Positions 43,880 through 56,488 of a stretch of 64,000 nt of DNA are shown piece by piece. This DNA comes from Rhodeus uyekii. Lineage: Eukaryota; Chordata; Actinopteri; Cypriniformes; Acheilognathidae. Below the pieces are notes generated by a model. It did no database searches and had not been told where the DNA came from. It saw only the letters and a list, made by a program, of their open reading frames with translations. The stretch spans positions 2,724,501-2,788,500 of the forward strand of contig JAWRVZ010000055.1 of NCBI GenBank assembly GCA_037043235.1, read 5' to 3'. Position 1 is the first letter of the stretch. The number at the start of each line of letters is the position of its first letter. The position numbers and the translations under genes were made by a program.

Positions 43880-44870
43880 TTAAATCACATTCAGAAATGA
43901 TTCTAGTATAGCGATTTATTATAATTATTATAATAATAATTATTATTATTATCAATGTTAGAAACAGTTTTTGCTGCTTAACATTTTTGTAGAAACAATC
44001 AGTGGGTCCGAAATCGTGTACTGTCTGAGTAGGTGCTACATTTAAATTAGATTTTTCTTTTCAACCGTTAAAATAGTATGTTCTATATAGTATGAATGTG
44101 TGTAGTATGAATGTTGTCATTATCACGTGACGTACCAGCTTCAGACGCCGCTTCAACTGCATTCCCAAATCCTCTCCTGTGATCTCATGGGTTAGTACAT
44201 TTTCCATCAAATGCACATTTCAGAATCTCGTCGGAAGTAGTATGTCATCCGAGGACTTTTCACCAACAGTTTTTCGAATACTAGTATTTGAACATACTGT
44301 TTTTCACATACGATATAATAGAGAAGTAGTCTATTTTGAACGAGTTTCGAGAAAACGAGAAAAATTAGTACTTTTATTCATCAAGGAAGCATTAAATTGA
44401 ACAAAAGTGACTTTGAAGATATTTTCTATTTAATAAATGTAATAAATATATATGATACATCCAAATTTTTATTTGTAATAACATAACAATATTACTGTTA
44501 ATTTAATTTTTTTGATGAAATGGTGTGCAGATTATACTTCTTTCAAAAACATAAACAAACTGTAACGTTTTTAAACTTTTAAGAGGTACTGAACACAACC
44601 ATGTTTTAAAAAGAAATGAATACTTTTATTTGCCATTTGATACATTAAATGGATCAAAAGTCACAATAAAGACATTTATAATGGTACAAATGATTTCTAT
44701 TTCAAATAAATGCTGTGGTTTTGAAGAATCACGGTTTCCACAAAAATATTAGGCAGAACAACCATGTTCAATATTGATAATAAGGCATTTTTCAATTTTT
44801 TTCTAAGAATTTTTTGTTGTTGCTATTTTAATCAGCACATGGAAACGATCCTGTCATACTGAAGACTGAA
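43880..44870. repeat. Cluster of abundant cyprinid repeat copies interrupted by a short MITE-like block
   Basis: 43880-44000 is a plus-strand piece (TTATTATTATCAATGTTAGA, GTTTTTGCTGCTTAACATTT). 44370-44460 and 44610-44870 are minus-strand pieces (TTTTATTCATCAAGGAAGCA, TTAAATGGATCAAAAGTCAC, CACGGTTTCCACAAAAATAT). Between them, 44005-44350 has AGTATGTTCTATATAGTATG and ACATACTGTTTTTCACATAC, a 'cyprinid non-autonomous DNA element' type of text of uncertain class. Confidence 0.5.
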
Positions 44871-44899
44871 TATAAATTTACTTGAAACATTGGCACATT

Positions 44900-47455
44900 G
44901 AAACATTTGTTTTCTTGTAATATATGTTGAGCAATTACAGAATTAATTCAACAGAAAATTATTTGACCCCTGCATCTGTGGGGCACTTGAATTGTTGCCA
45001 CCTTCCACCCAAAGTAGACAGTGGTGAGATTAACTGTGTTTTTTATTCACTGTGGCACCTGTGTGCCCAAAATGCATGAGAACAATTATATGCATCTTTC
45101 CTGTTTACTCTGCCCACAAATAGGTGTATTGATGAAACATGTGATCAGCACTGAATGTCAGTGTTTATAAGCTTAAAGCCCTAAGCTTTTAATTATAATT
45201 TAAAGGTTCCACTTAAATTCTTAGTCATACATAATTTCTTTAACTTACTATTACAAGTATAATGCCTCATTAGTTATACAATATATTATAGGAGTCATTC
45301 TAGGAACACTGGTTATGTGGGTGGTTGTTGTTTTTACAGGAAGTGTGTTTGAGTGTATGTCGTTCCAGCACTCAGAGTCCTCTCACACCACTCATTTGTT
45401 ATGTAAAACATCAAACAAACCAGATGATATTGCTTCATCCTAAGATGTTTTGGATCCTTCACATGGAGGTCTGGAGAAGGACAGAGACACGTGGGGGAAT
45501 TTAGATATCATAAAACTGCCTGTATTTGTTTCATGCACACCATGACAACATGGTAATATTATTTTGCACAGTGGGGATTTCATTGCTCCATAAAGGCTGG
45601 ACTGAGCACGCCCAATGCTCGTTCCAAACATGTGAGCTCAAACATTCAAATATGTTATTTAATTAGAATACGCATGTACTGTATTTGCATAAAAATGTAT
45701 ATAGTACATGAAAACTCCCCCTTAAAGTATCATTCTTAGGTAAATATTTAGAATTTTGCATGTAAATGGAGAGAGAAACATGTTCAAAACATGCTCAAAC
45801 TGAATAGTAATAAAGTCCATATCAAATATCAGTAATTTCAAGACCTCTTAAAATATATGTGTGTGTAGGTGACCTACACCCCACTGACAACACCCTAATA
45901 CAGCTGCCTTTTGTTTGCCTGAACACCCTAGTGATTTTTTTTTCCACACACACAGATACACACATGCCAACTATCCACATGCACACACATCACAGTAAAG
46001 TATTGAATCCTGATACCTCATCTGGGAAAAATGTTGAAATGATTTGATATGACTTTTTGGAAAGTCTGTAATTTCCCAAACCTAAAAGATTCCTTTTGTT
46101 TTTGTTTTTTTAATCGAGGCTGATACTGTTGCTTCTCTTTGCTCTATCCTGACTGAACCAGACATGAAGAGCCTAATAAGCATATATACTTTGCAATTGA
46201 TATGCTTTCACATACTGTAGGCCTATACATATTCACTATTGTATGTATGGACCTGTTCACATGGTACTGACGATGTAATTTGATTATGGTATAATTTACT
46301 GTCATTTTCTGATTACAGTGATGTAGAAGTCATATCACACATGGACTGTCATAATATAGCTTTTGTTTGTTTTCTTGAATCTGTATTTACATGGATGTTA
46401 ATTTGTTTTGTTTAGTTGTCATTTCTGTGGCGTTTCAGTTGAAACCTCTATGTACATATTTCACAGCTAAATTAAGTCATGCTAGTCTGATTTAATACAC
46501 ACATTTAAATTGTTTTCTGCTCAAGGATAGAGCACAATGTGTTTGTGTGCTCAAGGCTATGCCAATATGCATGTTTCAAGCTGTTTCCCATCACAACTGA
46601 CCTTATATAACAACTCTTCAGATCCAGAAGGTTTCAGCAAAACTAATAAATGACTAATACATTTATTTAGCTCCCCTTTAGAAGTGCTCATCAGGGAAAT
46701 TTAGCTGCACTGTCTTTTTATTCAAAATATTTCACTAATAATTCAACATTGGTGCATTGAGACCATGAATGTTGTGAAATGATAACTATGGATTTCCCCC
46801 ATTATCTGACATTTTCGTTGGATTCGGTGGAAACACATTAGGCTGTAATTCCATCTGTTACATTGGATAAAGATCAGCAGAGAATGACTCAAATATCATT
46901 AAGTATCTCTAGAAAAGATACTAGATGCTAGGAAAAAGGAAGGATGCAACTGTATAATGAATATTTGCTACACTTTTCTACTCAAACTCAAATATCATTA
47001 GATATCTCTAGCATATAAAAGCATGATGCAACTGCATAATGATTTTTTTTGTTACAGATGCTGGATCATCTATAAATAAAACTGCTTGCACAGCAAGCAA
47101 GTTGTGGCCGTGTGGGATGTTTGGGACTTAGCTATACTGTAGTTTGTGGGTCAGACCCCGGAAATGATCTAAATCTGATAAAACCTAATTTGGTGATGTT
47201 CTCAATTGTTCTCAATTGAAGGAAAAACAACAACAGATAAATAAACCAAATAATGCACAATGATTTATTGTAGGGTTATTGTTGGATTTATGTGTAGTGT
47301 GTAGTGTATAGTATTGATATTTATTTAAAAACATAAGAATTATATTTCCCTATTTTGATTTTATGTCCCTATTTTGGATTTTAGAATGTCCTAAGTTGCA
47401 TTTTTATTTAAGAACACAGTATTTTGTGAACTTCTGATGGTAATTGTTGATGTAA
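44900..47455. other. ablim2 intron 2, no recognised element
   Basis: AT-rich intron. No exon is seen. A short dispersed (CA)n-like stretch (CACACACAGATACACACATG) lies near 45947. Two TCAAATATCATTA-containing stretches near 46889 and 46986 form a short local duplication. Confidence 0.4.
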
Positions 47456-47459
47456 TATA

Positions 47460-48513
47460 CAGAGGTTGGGCAATTAAAGTGAAAAAACAGTTTTTACACC
47501 ACAATAATATTAGAGCTATTCCTCTTCGAGAACAGTGGCAAGGTGGCATCACTATGTGATGCTGATGGAGGAAAACATTTTCTAAATTGCTCCTCCAAAA
47601 TACCACAAAGTGACTCAAAAGTATTCATGTCTGTTGACTGTGCAGGCCATGGGAGATGTTCAACTTCACTTTATGTTAATCAAATCATTCTGTCACAAGT
47701 CTTGCTGTGTGTGTGTGTATTTGGTGCATTATCGTCCTGATACACAGCCTAACCTTCAGGGTACAATGTTTAAAGCACTGGTCGCACATAGTCACCCAGA
47801 AGGGTTTGGTAGTCCTTGACAATGACGCACCGATCAAGCACAGTAGATACAGCCATGATATTGCAAACCACACCATCACTGATCCACTCCCATGTTTTAC
47901 TCTAGGCACACAACAATCTTGGTGTAAAGCCTCTTTGGGGCTCCTCCACATGGATGTGGGAAAGTGATGGTGAACTCGTCAGAGAGCAATACATTTTGCA
48001 CAGCCCAAGATTTGTACGGTTGGCACCATTATTTGGCATTGGCATTGGTGATAAAAGGTTTAGCTCTAGCAGCCTGAGCATGAATATTTATTTCCTGGAG
48101 AACCTGACTAACAGTTTTGGTGGAAACAGGAGAGTCGATGTGCACATTTAATTCTGGAGAGTTGTGCAGCTTTGGTTTTATGTTTTTTGGATAGTTATTC
48201 CTGTTGCATGAGGTTTGTCCTTCATGGTGTTATGCTGACATGACCCTGGATATCATAGCTCTTGATACGCCTCAAATACTTTGCTGTCCTGGTCACAGAT
48301 GAAGTGAGAGGTGCAACCAACATTTTGTCCTCTTTTGAACTCTGTCTGCCATTATGTTGTGTGGATTGCAATATTTTTGTACATCTGTGCTATTGCTCTG
48401 CTAAATCAACCTTCAAACTCTGCTCTTATTGAAGATTGCCCTCCGGGCTGCACATATATTGGCCTGAAACCTCCAACACTATATTGTCCAGTGTTATCAT
48501 AGTCCAACCCCTG
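47460..48513 (-). mobile_element. Decayed Tc1-like transposon with TA duplication
   Basis: The ends CAGAGGTTGGGCAA (47460) and, reverse-complemented, CAGGGGTTGGACTA (48513) are inverted repeats, flanked by TA (47458-47459 and 48514-48515). On the minus strand the central frame (47685-47951) encodes RVKHGSGSVMVWFAIS. This is the catalytic-domain motif of Tc1 transposases, followed by a broken stretch near HQIHTHTAR where the second catalytic Asp region belongs. Stops and frameshifts are frequent, so it is inactive. Confidence 0.8.
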
Positions 48514-48549
48514 TATATACCCATACATATATATATAAATACATTTTTT

Positions 48550-48830
48550 TTTTAAGTAATTAATACTTTTATTCATCATGGAATTATTAAATTGATTAAA
48601 AGTTACAATAAAGACATATTTTTTATTACAAAAAAATCTATTTAAAATAAAAGACATTTAATTAATTTCAAATTAATCAAATAATCCTGAATAAAATGTC
48701 ACAGCTAACACATTTTTTATTTTATTAATTTTTTTGCTGCTGTAATGATAACACAAAATAATAATAACGAGAAATTAGCTTATTAGAATGATTTCTGAAG
48801 GATCATGTGAAAATTCCACTTCGTCGTCAC
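48550..48830 (-). repeat. Abundant cyprinid interspersed repeat, minus-strand copy
   Basis: It contains CTTTTATTCATCATGGAATT, AAAAGTTACAATAAAGACAT and TTAGAATGATTTCTGAAGGA then TCATGTGA. This is the reverse of the text at 9995-10350. It begins next to the right end of the Tc1-like copy. Confidence 0.55.
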
Positions 48831-49525
48831 AGGAATACATTGTATTTATTCCTTTTTTATTAAAAAATTACTTAACTGTTGTTTAAATAGTAAGACTATG
48901 TCACTATATTACTATTTAAACTATAGTCTTAATCAAATAAAAGCAGCCTCTGTGAGAATAAGAGATATTTTACAAAAACGTCAAATAAAATAAAATAAAA
49001 AATAATTCCTGGTAATTCCTGGTATTATGGTATTGTTATCCAACATTATAGGTCATTCCAGTAATTTAAATCCAATCCATGTTATGTCATTTCACATCAG
49101 ACAATATGGTCATAATGGTGTGGGTATTTTGTTTCTGTTTTGTGATATGTTTTCAAGGCATGCAGCTGATCTGTTGTGCACATTTTATGAATTACAAAAG
49201 CACTAATACCTCTAAACCAATTACGTAGTTGTTACTCACCCTTCACACTCACTGGACCTCAGACTAAAAGAAAATACCCTATAGGACTTTTAAAACAATG
49301 TGACTATATTTATGGTAATTTGCTATATAACATTAAATAACAAATACCATTAAACAACTATATAGCAACAAATATATTCCCTCTCTTGATTTAAGATTGA
49401 AGTTTAAAAAATTCGTAGATGTTTAATTGTCAGAAAAGTAAAAAAATAACCATAATTTATCGTAATTAAACACATTTCATTTTGCTTTGTTTTCGAAGAG
49501 TAGTCAACCTGATTATTTTTGTATG

Positions 49526-51782
49526 TGTCATGATCTCCATTCATTAGTCCAGTCACCTCAGCACACTATGTTTCCCAGAATCCTGGCTCACACCTGCTCA
49601 CATCCCACAATCACCACACCTGTCTGTGATAATTGAACTACTTACTGAACTACTTACTTGACTACCTACTGCTGAGGCACTTACTTGTGCAATCCTCTCA
49701 GCCAGTCTTCTCTAGTGATCCTGTCAAACCCATCTGAAAGAGATAAGAACTGTCATTCACTGTTACCATCTAGTCCACTTCTCCTTTCAGTCTTCTCCAG
49801 CGATCCAATCATCTGCCATCCCCAGCTGAAACAAATAAGAAATGTCATTCACCGTTACAATCTAATCAACTTCTCCATTCACTCAGTTACTCACCTGCTC
49901 ACTTTGCTTGTTTCCTGCATACCTGCAGTAAACCTTTTGTTTTGGTTGCATTTCTGTAGACCAGACCAAATGAAATGATTGACTTTTCTTGGGCCTTTTC
50001 CTTTCCTATGCACAATATTGATGAAATATAGAGGTATATGTGCAGGAATTCTAATCTAACAATTTGTGATGATGGTAAGCTTTAAAGATGAATTAGATGA
50101 TGGTGTTATCTCCTGCCTCTGCTCATGGTGTAGAAATAACTCCAGCCCCCAAGCTTAGTGCTGTCTCAGAGTTCGGTCACAAGTCCGATTTAGCCCCAGA
50201 GTTCAGTAACAAGTCCGCTCCTGCTTCGGAGTCTGCATCGGAGTCCACTTTATCCCTGAATCTACATTGGAGCCTGCTCTAACCTGTGAGTTAACTCGCT
50301 AAATTTCCCTCCAGTCCTTGACTCCATATGTAATAATAATAATAATAATTCATTTATATAGCACTTTATCAAAGACTCTCTCAAAGCGCTTACATGGAAG
50401 GCGGAATCTCCTCAACCGCCACTAGAGTGAAGCATCCACCTGGATGATGCGACGGCAGCCATATTGCGCCAGAACGCTCACCACACACCAGCTTATTGGT
50501 GGAGAGGAGACAGAGTGATGAAGCCAATCAGAGAATGGGGATGGTTAGGAAGCCATGATGGACAAATTTGGCCAGGATGCCGGGGTTACACCCCTACTCT
50601 TGCGAAAGACATTCTGGGATTTTTTAATGACCACAGAGAGTCAGGACCTCTGTTTATCGTCTCATCTGAAAGACGGTGCTTGTTACAGTACAGTGTGCCC
50701 GTCACTATACTGGGGTGGTAGGACCCACATAGACCAGAGGGTGAGCACCCCCTGCTGGCCTCCTAACACCACTTCCAGCAGCAATCAAGTCAGTCTCCCA
50801 TCCAGGAAAATGAACAGGCACAACCCTGCTTAGCTTTCGTGAGCAACCAGTCGGAGGCTACTGGGTAACATTGCTGCCGGCATGGCATGCTTAATGGAAT
50901 ATGTGAATTCTCCCCAGACCAAGAGTCAGCTCCAGAGTATACTCTAAACCATGAGTCAGCTCAAGAACCCACTCACACTCCAGGGCTCATCCCAGTACCT
51001 GAGCCTGAAATTGCATCAGCTCTGATTGTAACAGCTTTGGCTATTATGTGTCTTTGGGAAGCACACTTCCCCCATGAAAGTTTCGGCTGCGGTGGCTGTT
51101 CCTGAAGTGATTGTCCCTAGTTTTGTTGTCTCTGCCAAAGAATCTGTCCTGGTCTCCTGTTCCCTCATCTCGGCCAAGCAGACAGTCCTGATATCATGTA
51201 CCCTCGTCTTGGTCACGGAGGCCATCCTGATCTCCTATTCTTCTAGTCTTGGTGAGGCACCCTGTGCTATCTGTACCTCAAGTGCACCCCGTACTGTCTG
51301 TACCTTAAGTGCACCCTGAGTTACCTACAACTCCATGGCCCTCTAATCTACCTTCACCAGCATGGCTCCCTGAACTACATGCACCTGCCTGCTTCCCTAT
51401 GTTGCTGGTTCCTGGAGGCTTTCTGATCTGCTGGCATCTCCCTGTTCATCTGCCTATCACTTGCCACAGCTCCAGGTGCCCACCAGGAGCCCAGACCTGG
51501 TCTGGTATCAACTGAACTACCTGTAAACAGAAATACCTGCCTACTGCCTACCGCTGAGGCAGTCTTCAGTCTTCTCCAGCAATCTGCCATCCCAATCTGA
51601 AACCGATGAGACCTGTCATTCACCTTTACCATGAATGACACCTTTACCTTTGCCATGAATGACACCTTTACCTACTTCATTCACTCAGTTGCTCACCTGC
51701 TCATGTCGCTTGTTTCTGCATACCTGCAATAAACCTCTTGTTTTGAATATTACCAGTGTGTTGCAGTCTTCTGTTTTGTGAC
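49526..51782 (+). mobile_element. Degraded LTR retroelement carrying a nested 5S-related SINE
   Basis: The left LTR begins TGTCATGATCTCC at 49526. The right LTR ends near TTCTGTTTTGTGACC at ~51782. They share CTACTGCTGAGGCA/CTACCGCTGAGGCA, CAGTCTTCTCCAGC, ATCTGCCATCCC, CATTCACTCAGTT, CTCACCTGCTCA, and TGCATACCTGCA(G/A)TAAACC. The inside encodes broken Ser/Pro/Glu-rich frames (SAPASESASEST, ESAPEYTLNHESAQEPTHTP), a style like the ORF at 40605-41624. No pol genes are seen. The LTRs are clearly diverged, so this is an old insertion. Confidence 0.6.
50331..50885 (-). repeat. 5S-rRNA-related SINE
   Basis: In reverse orientation the head (50794-50870) resembles the 3' two thirds of 5S rRNA: on the plus strand TCTCCCATCCAGGAAAATGA and CAACCCTGCTTAGCTTTCGT, where 5S antisense has TCTCCCATCCAAGTAC and CGACCCTGCTTAGCTTCCGA. 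The body has GATGATGCGACGGCAGCCAT, CCAGGATGCCGGGGTTACAC and GTCACTATACTGGGGTGGTA, a well-spread fish repeat. The tail is the (TAA)n at 50331-50348 with CATTTATATAGCACTTTATC. Confidence 0.65.
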
Positions 51783-52359
51783 CTTGTGCATGTTTATTTG
51801 CCTTCTTTGCTGCTCTGCAAGTATTTATTCAGTGCACTAGTTCTGTTTGGCTAGTTGCCCAGGCCTTTCATGTGCAGAGGTTTGGATTTGTCTGAATGCT
51901 TGTTCAGAGATATGTTTTCTTATCATGCTCCATTCTCTTTGCTGTGTAGACAGTCAAGTATTTACATGTCCATGTTTCCTACAGTATACTGGTGCACACT
52001 AATTTGCACTCCTTTGTTAGTTATTGATCAAATTGGTGTGTAATTGCAGATGATTAGAGACACTCAGCAGGAGTTAGAACAGGACACTCTGTGCTGTAGT
52101 GCAGTGAATGCTCAGGACTCTCAAGGTGAATGTCACAGCTAGAGATTGTGATTCTCTGCCAAATTAAGGTGATGATGCAGAAGCTCTTTTATTCATCAGA
52201 ATGACAGAATTGAGGTATGGTTCATTGCCCAAGGTATGTTGATACCTTACAGTGTTTTCTACATCATCTGCAGAGTGCAATACTGTGATACTGGTCTTCA
52301 CCTCAAAGCTGTACTACCCACAAGACACAACTGACCGACAAATAGCAAAGGTGGAGAAC

Positions 52360-52690
52360 TTACCTAAACATTGTGATGACCGAAATTACAAAAAGCAGTG
52401 ACGATGATGGTGACTGATGAGTGGCGGAAAACACAAACAAATGAAGACATGTGACTGAAGATAGCAAACTAAAAGTCCATGACGTGTCAGGGTTTGACTG
52501 TACCTGTAACACTGGTTCCTGTCTGTCTGTTTCTTCCTTGTCACTTCTCGGTCTGTAGGTCATGGGTTCACTTCCTGTTGTCACTTCTATGTCTGAAAGG
52601 TTCATAGATGGATCCGTTTGGATCCTGCTGTTTCTCGTCACTGCCGCATCACACACACAATCCCCGAACGTAACAGTATCCTTCATAAGG
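52360..52690 (-). repeat. Possible leader/gag fragment of an LTR element
   Basis: A 108-codon minus-strand frame reads SRIQTDPSMNLSDIEVTTGS then EPMTYRPRSDKEETDRQEP. The style and the flanking GATACTGTTACGTTCGGGG look like the 5' part of an LTR retroelement, but no LTR was delimited. Confidence 0.3.
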
Positions 52691-52699
52691 GAGTTTTTT

Positions 52700-54610
52700 A
52701 AGGTTTTCAGTTTTTAGATGTCCAAAAGCAGATGTGATACAGATTGTTTGTTATGTCTATAATTTGTGTATTTTATTTATTCATCAGAAATAGTTTATTA
52801 CTTCATATTTAATGATTGTGGCATATGTGATTGGTTGTTTGACTTTTTGTTCTGATGGTCTCTTCCTGTCTGTGAGTGGGCGGTTCTTAGCCAGATAAGT
52901 CACAAGTTAAAATGTTGAGGAGACTAGCCAATAAAATAATACATATTGGCGTTCTATAGACTGTAGAGCTTGAACACAAATAAGCATAGGACCATTTGAA
53001 AGTAGCTGCCTATCATTGGGTACAGAATTGAGTCTAAATAGTCTTGGCTATTGAACCTGCAGTCTGCCCGTACCCGCACCGCAAATGACCACGTAAATAT
53101 TGTTCCACCCTTTACATTAAATATTAGTTCTTCACCAGTCGTGTATCCCTTGGTACCTGCCCACATGCAGGACTCTGGTTGGTCTGTACCAATAGGTCTG
53201 TAGCTGGCCAAGCACACTATTTGTGCAAAGTATATGTATTTATGTAGAGTATTTATGCAAAGTTAATAATAATGGAATGGTTGAAAACAGTTTGGCCCGA
53301 TGGTGGAATGCTGACTTATGTGAACTCATGGAATATCTACAAAGTACTGAATATGAAGTTAAACTTTTTTTCAAAATTTTAAGGCAGATGTGATATCAGT
53401 AGCCTGTCTGATGGATTATTGTTGAAAGTTTGATCTCAGGCTGTGAAAATGCAACCCCCTCTCATGTAGAAGAACACCAGACCCTCTTCAGCCAGCCAAC
53501 TCCCTCTAAGCATGCAAACCAGCGCCATTTTAAATTGCCAGAGAATTCAGTTGGAACAGTGGAGCTAGCTAGTGTTGGCTTAGACGGTGTATAGAGGGGT
53601 TATATTACCCTTCAGGAATAAAACACTTCCCTCTGTTGATGCGAGTCCTGCCAATTACATGTCATTGGCGCTAGCTTTCGCAATTCCTTGGCTTTGAGGA
53701 AAGAGATTTACCCATGCAGTTTCACTGATAGCTTTAACTCTTTCACTAATAGCTTCCCAGATTATGGTGTCCGTCTTAGGTTTTCAGTGTCTCACGGAAG
53801 AAATGTGTGCAAAGGAATTGCTTTTGCCCTTAATGTAACCAGTTTTAGAATCTTGTTTACTTGCTCTTCTTGCATTGCAAAGTTTAGGTTTCAGAGGGTC
53901 AGACATGTTGAGAATGTCCATCCAGGGATATGATTTCCAGTCCAATTTGAATATACAAGTTTCCATGTTCACTCACCCTCCTGATTACTCTTGTTTGCTC
54001 TACTTTTATAGTGTGCTTATCTTTCTCCGCCATCATTTTTCCATGTTCCATTTTTTCTAGCCCAACCCATCCCCTTTTAGTGCTGCTTGTATAACCTCCT
54101 CAGCTGTGGAATTTTCCACATTTTCATTTCATTTTATTTCATTTTCATTTCATGTTGTCTAATTTTTCTGCTTTTTTGTAAGCCAAAATCATACTTACTG
54201 TATAGAATCTTTCCACTTTTCCAGCCATCATACAGCAGGTGTAACATTCATGGGAGCTTAAGCACCCAAAGTGTTAATTCTCAAGGTGCTGATGGTGTGT
54301 TCATCTGGAGTACTTAAACCCAGGGAGGGCTGTTCCTGGAATTGTTCTGGTGTTTTCTGTTTTGGATGAAAACGTCCTCTAGGTTTCAAAATTATAACTA
54401 GCATATAACTCGCACACTTTGGCATGTGTTTGATCATGAGAGCAGTGTTGCTTGCAGACATTCCTTGCTCCTCTTATTCAGGTGTTGTTTTCTGTCTGCA
54501 GCTGAGCTAAATATACTGGCAGGGTGAAAGACACACCCTGCTCAATGCTAAGGACTTCTTATCATTGCAGGGTTTGGGTTACATACTTCAGTAGTTGATG
54601 TGGAAAAGTG
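52700..54610. other. Intron/intergenic stretch without recognised gene
   Basis: No exon was found. A low-complexity (TTTCATTTTA)-type run lies at 54119-54155. An hAT-like end, CAGAGGTTTTCAAACTGAGG, appears just beyond, at about 54620. Confidence 0.4.
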
Positions 54611-54952
54611 TGCTTAGAGCAGAGGTTTTCAAACTGAGGTCTAGGCCCAGAGGGCTGCGATGGAATACTTGGGAATCAGCAGAAAAAAAAAACTATGATT
54701 TTACTAAATGTATTTTGGGGGCTTTCAAAGTTATTGTATTAAGATATTAGTTAAATGTTTAATGCAATAATTAAACACAGATATTAAATTTGATATTTAA
54801 AATATTATTACCCTTTAACTCTGCTGTCTAAAATAGGATAAATCAAAACTATGTTAGTTACTAGCAGTAATAGTCAGAAAAAAATAAAATATATATATAT
54901 TTTATTTTTTATTATACATTTATACAGAAGAGGCTCTTATGAAACTGACAGT

Positions 54953-55695
54953 TGTAGGGGAAGTTACAGTTAGATACCTGAGGACCAGGAGTCAGAAGTC
55001 CAGTCAATTGTAGAATATTTTAATAAAGAATAATTTACAGTTTCATGTTTCAGTTTCAAGTCTCCCTAGGAATTTGTAGGCCGCCCCACTTACAACAATC
55101 ACATTGTCACTGCAATTATACTCTTAACAGAAGCTACTAACTACGTCATTACTGAAGGTTAAATTATTCTGACTGGCTATGAAAGAAAACTTAACAAAAC
55201 AAGGTATTTTTCACACAAGAGCAGATAGTTAGAAGCAATCTCCATCTATTACATGGTTGACAACTAGGCCTCTGGTTTACGCTTTAAGTGACCTTCCAGG
55301 TTGCAGAAATGCGTTTCTATCCGTCAGATTGTCAAGAAAAACAAGTCATTCATCTCCTTACGTTACCAGTTGATCATCCCACCAATATTGATCTGTAACA
55401 GAGCATACTAACGCACACACACAGATACACAGCTTCTCCAACGTTTACGTTTGCAACTGTCAACAGAAAGACTTCTCAAAACATTCTGATAATATGTTCT
55501 ATCTGGTGAGAAGTACAGACAATATTCAACATTATTCTCTTGTGTTTGAATATAGAAAAGTAAAATGGCTTTCACTAATAATTGGTTACATGGGCGATAG
55601 ACTGAAGTCTATAAATACATAAATTTGAAGTCATTCAAAAGCTTAAATTATAAATCAATAACTTGATTATAAGTCGTTCATGTCAATCATTAGAA
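54953..55695. repeat. Solo LTR-like repeat, copy 2 (DIRS insertion site)
   Basis: Same family as 28144-28790, beginning TGTAGGGGAAGTTACAGTTA. Homology continues to the AAGAAAAAGAAAA just left of the DIRS terminus at 55707, so the DIRS inserted at or within the right edge of this copy. Confidence 0.5.
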
Positions 55696-55706
55696 GAAAA
55701 AGAAAA

Positions 55707-55906
55707 CGTCTCAGGTTACGTATGTAACCATAGTTCCCTGAGAGGGAACGAGACGCTGCGTCTTTCGATCGCTTTGGGGAATACTTGGACAATGCCTCGC
55801 GAAGCACAATATGTAAACTTCCGTCGACCGAGTGTGAGTGACGGTTGCAGGTCGGTGACGTCACGAACCAGGTCATAAAGGGGCGACAGAACCCAGAGGC
55901 AGTAGC
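55707..55906 (-). repeat. DIRS terminal repeat (inverted partner of 60563-60738)
   Basis: The segment from ~55753 to 55906 (ACGCTGCGTCTTTCGATCGC ... GAGGCAGTAGCTT) is, by eye, the exact reverse complement of 60563-60713. The outer ~45 bp differ: here the element ends GTCTCAGGTTACGTATGTAA. Confidence 0.9.
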
Positions 55907-55950
55907 TTAGAGGTGTCTGAGCAAGCCCGGAAGGCGCAAGGAGCTGAGGC

Positions 55951-56060
55951 CAAAGACGCAGCGTCTCGTTCCCTCTCAGGGAACTATGGTTACATACGTA
56001 ACCTGAGACGTTCCCTTTCAAGGGAACTCGCGCTGCGTCTTTCGATCGCTTTGGGGAACG
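55951..56060. repeat. DIRS internal complementary region
   Basis: The first half (GACGCAGCGTCTCGTTCCCT ... ACGTAACCTGAGAC) is the exact reverse complement of the outer left edge at 55709-55763. The second half (GTTCCCTTTCAAGGGAACTC ... TTTGGGGAA) is the exact reverse complement of the right outer edge near 60690-60738. It thus joins both ends head-to-head, as the DIRS replication model expects. Confidence 0.9.
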
Positions 56061-56488
56061 ATATACCAACGCCACCTCAGTGACGAAGGCCGACGAGTGT
56101 CTCGTAGCTCACTACGAGAGGACCCGTGTTCCCGGAGCGGAGTTGAGGTCAAGCTGGTAAAACCTCAGAAAGGTATGCGGGGGAAGACCACCCCGCCGCA
56201 TCACAAACATCAGATAAAAGACACACTTGATATAAGGGCCTTAGAGGCAGCCTCGCTCCTAGAGGAGTGGGCACGGACCCTTAGAGGCGAAGGGGATCCG
56301 GCCGACTCGTAAGCCAGGGTGATAGCCTCAACTATCCACCTGCTTAAAGTAGGTTTGGATGCTGGGGCCCCACTAGGGGTCCCAAAGCAAACAAACACCT
56401 GGTCTGACTTACGCCAAGGGCAGACCTGTGGACATAAGTGTCCAGTGCTCACACTGGACAGACCTTGTTTTTAAATTCCTGGTCCTGG

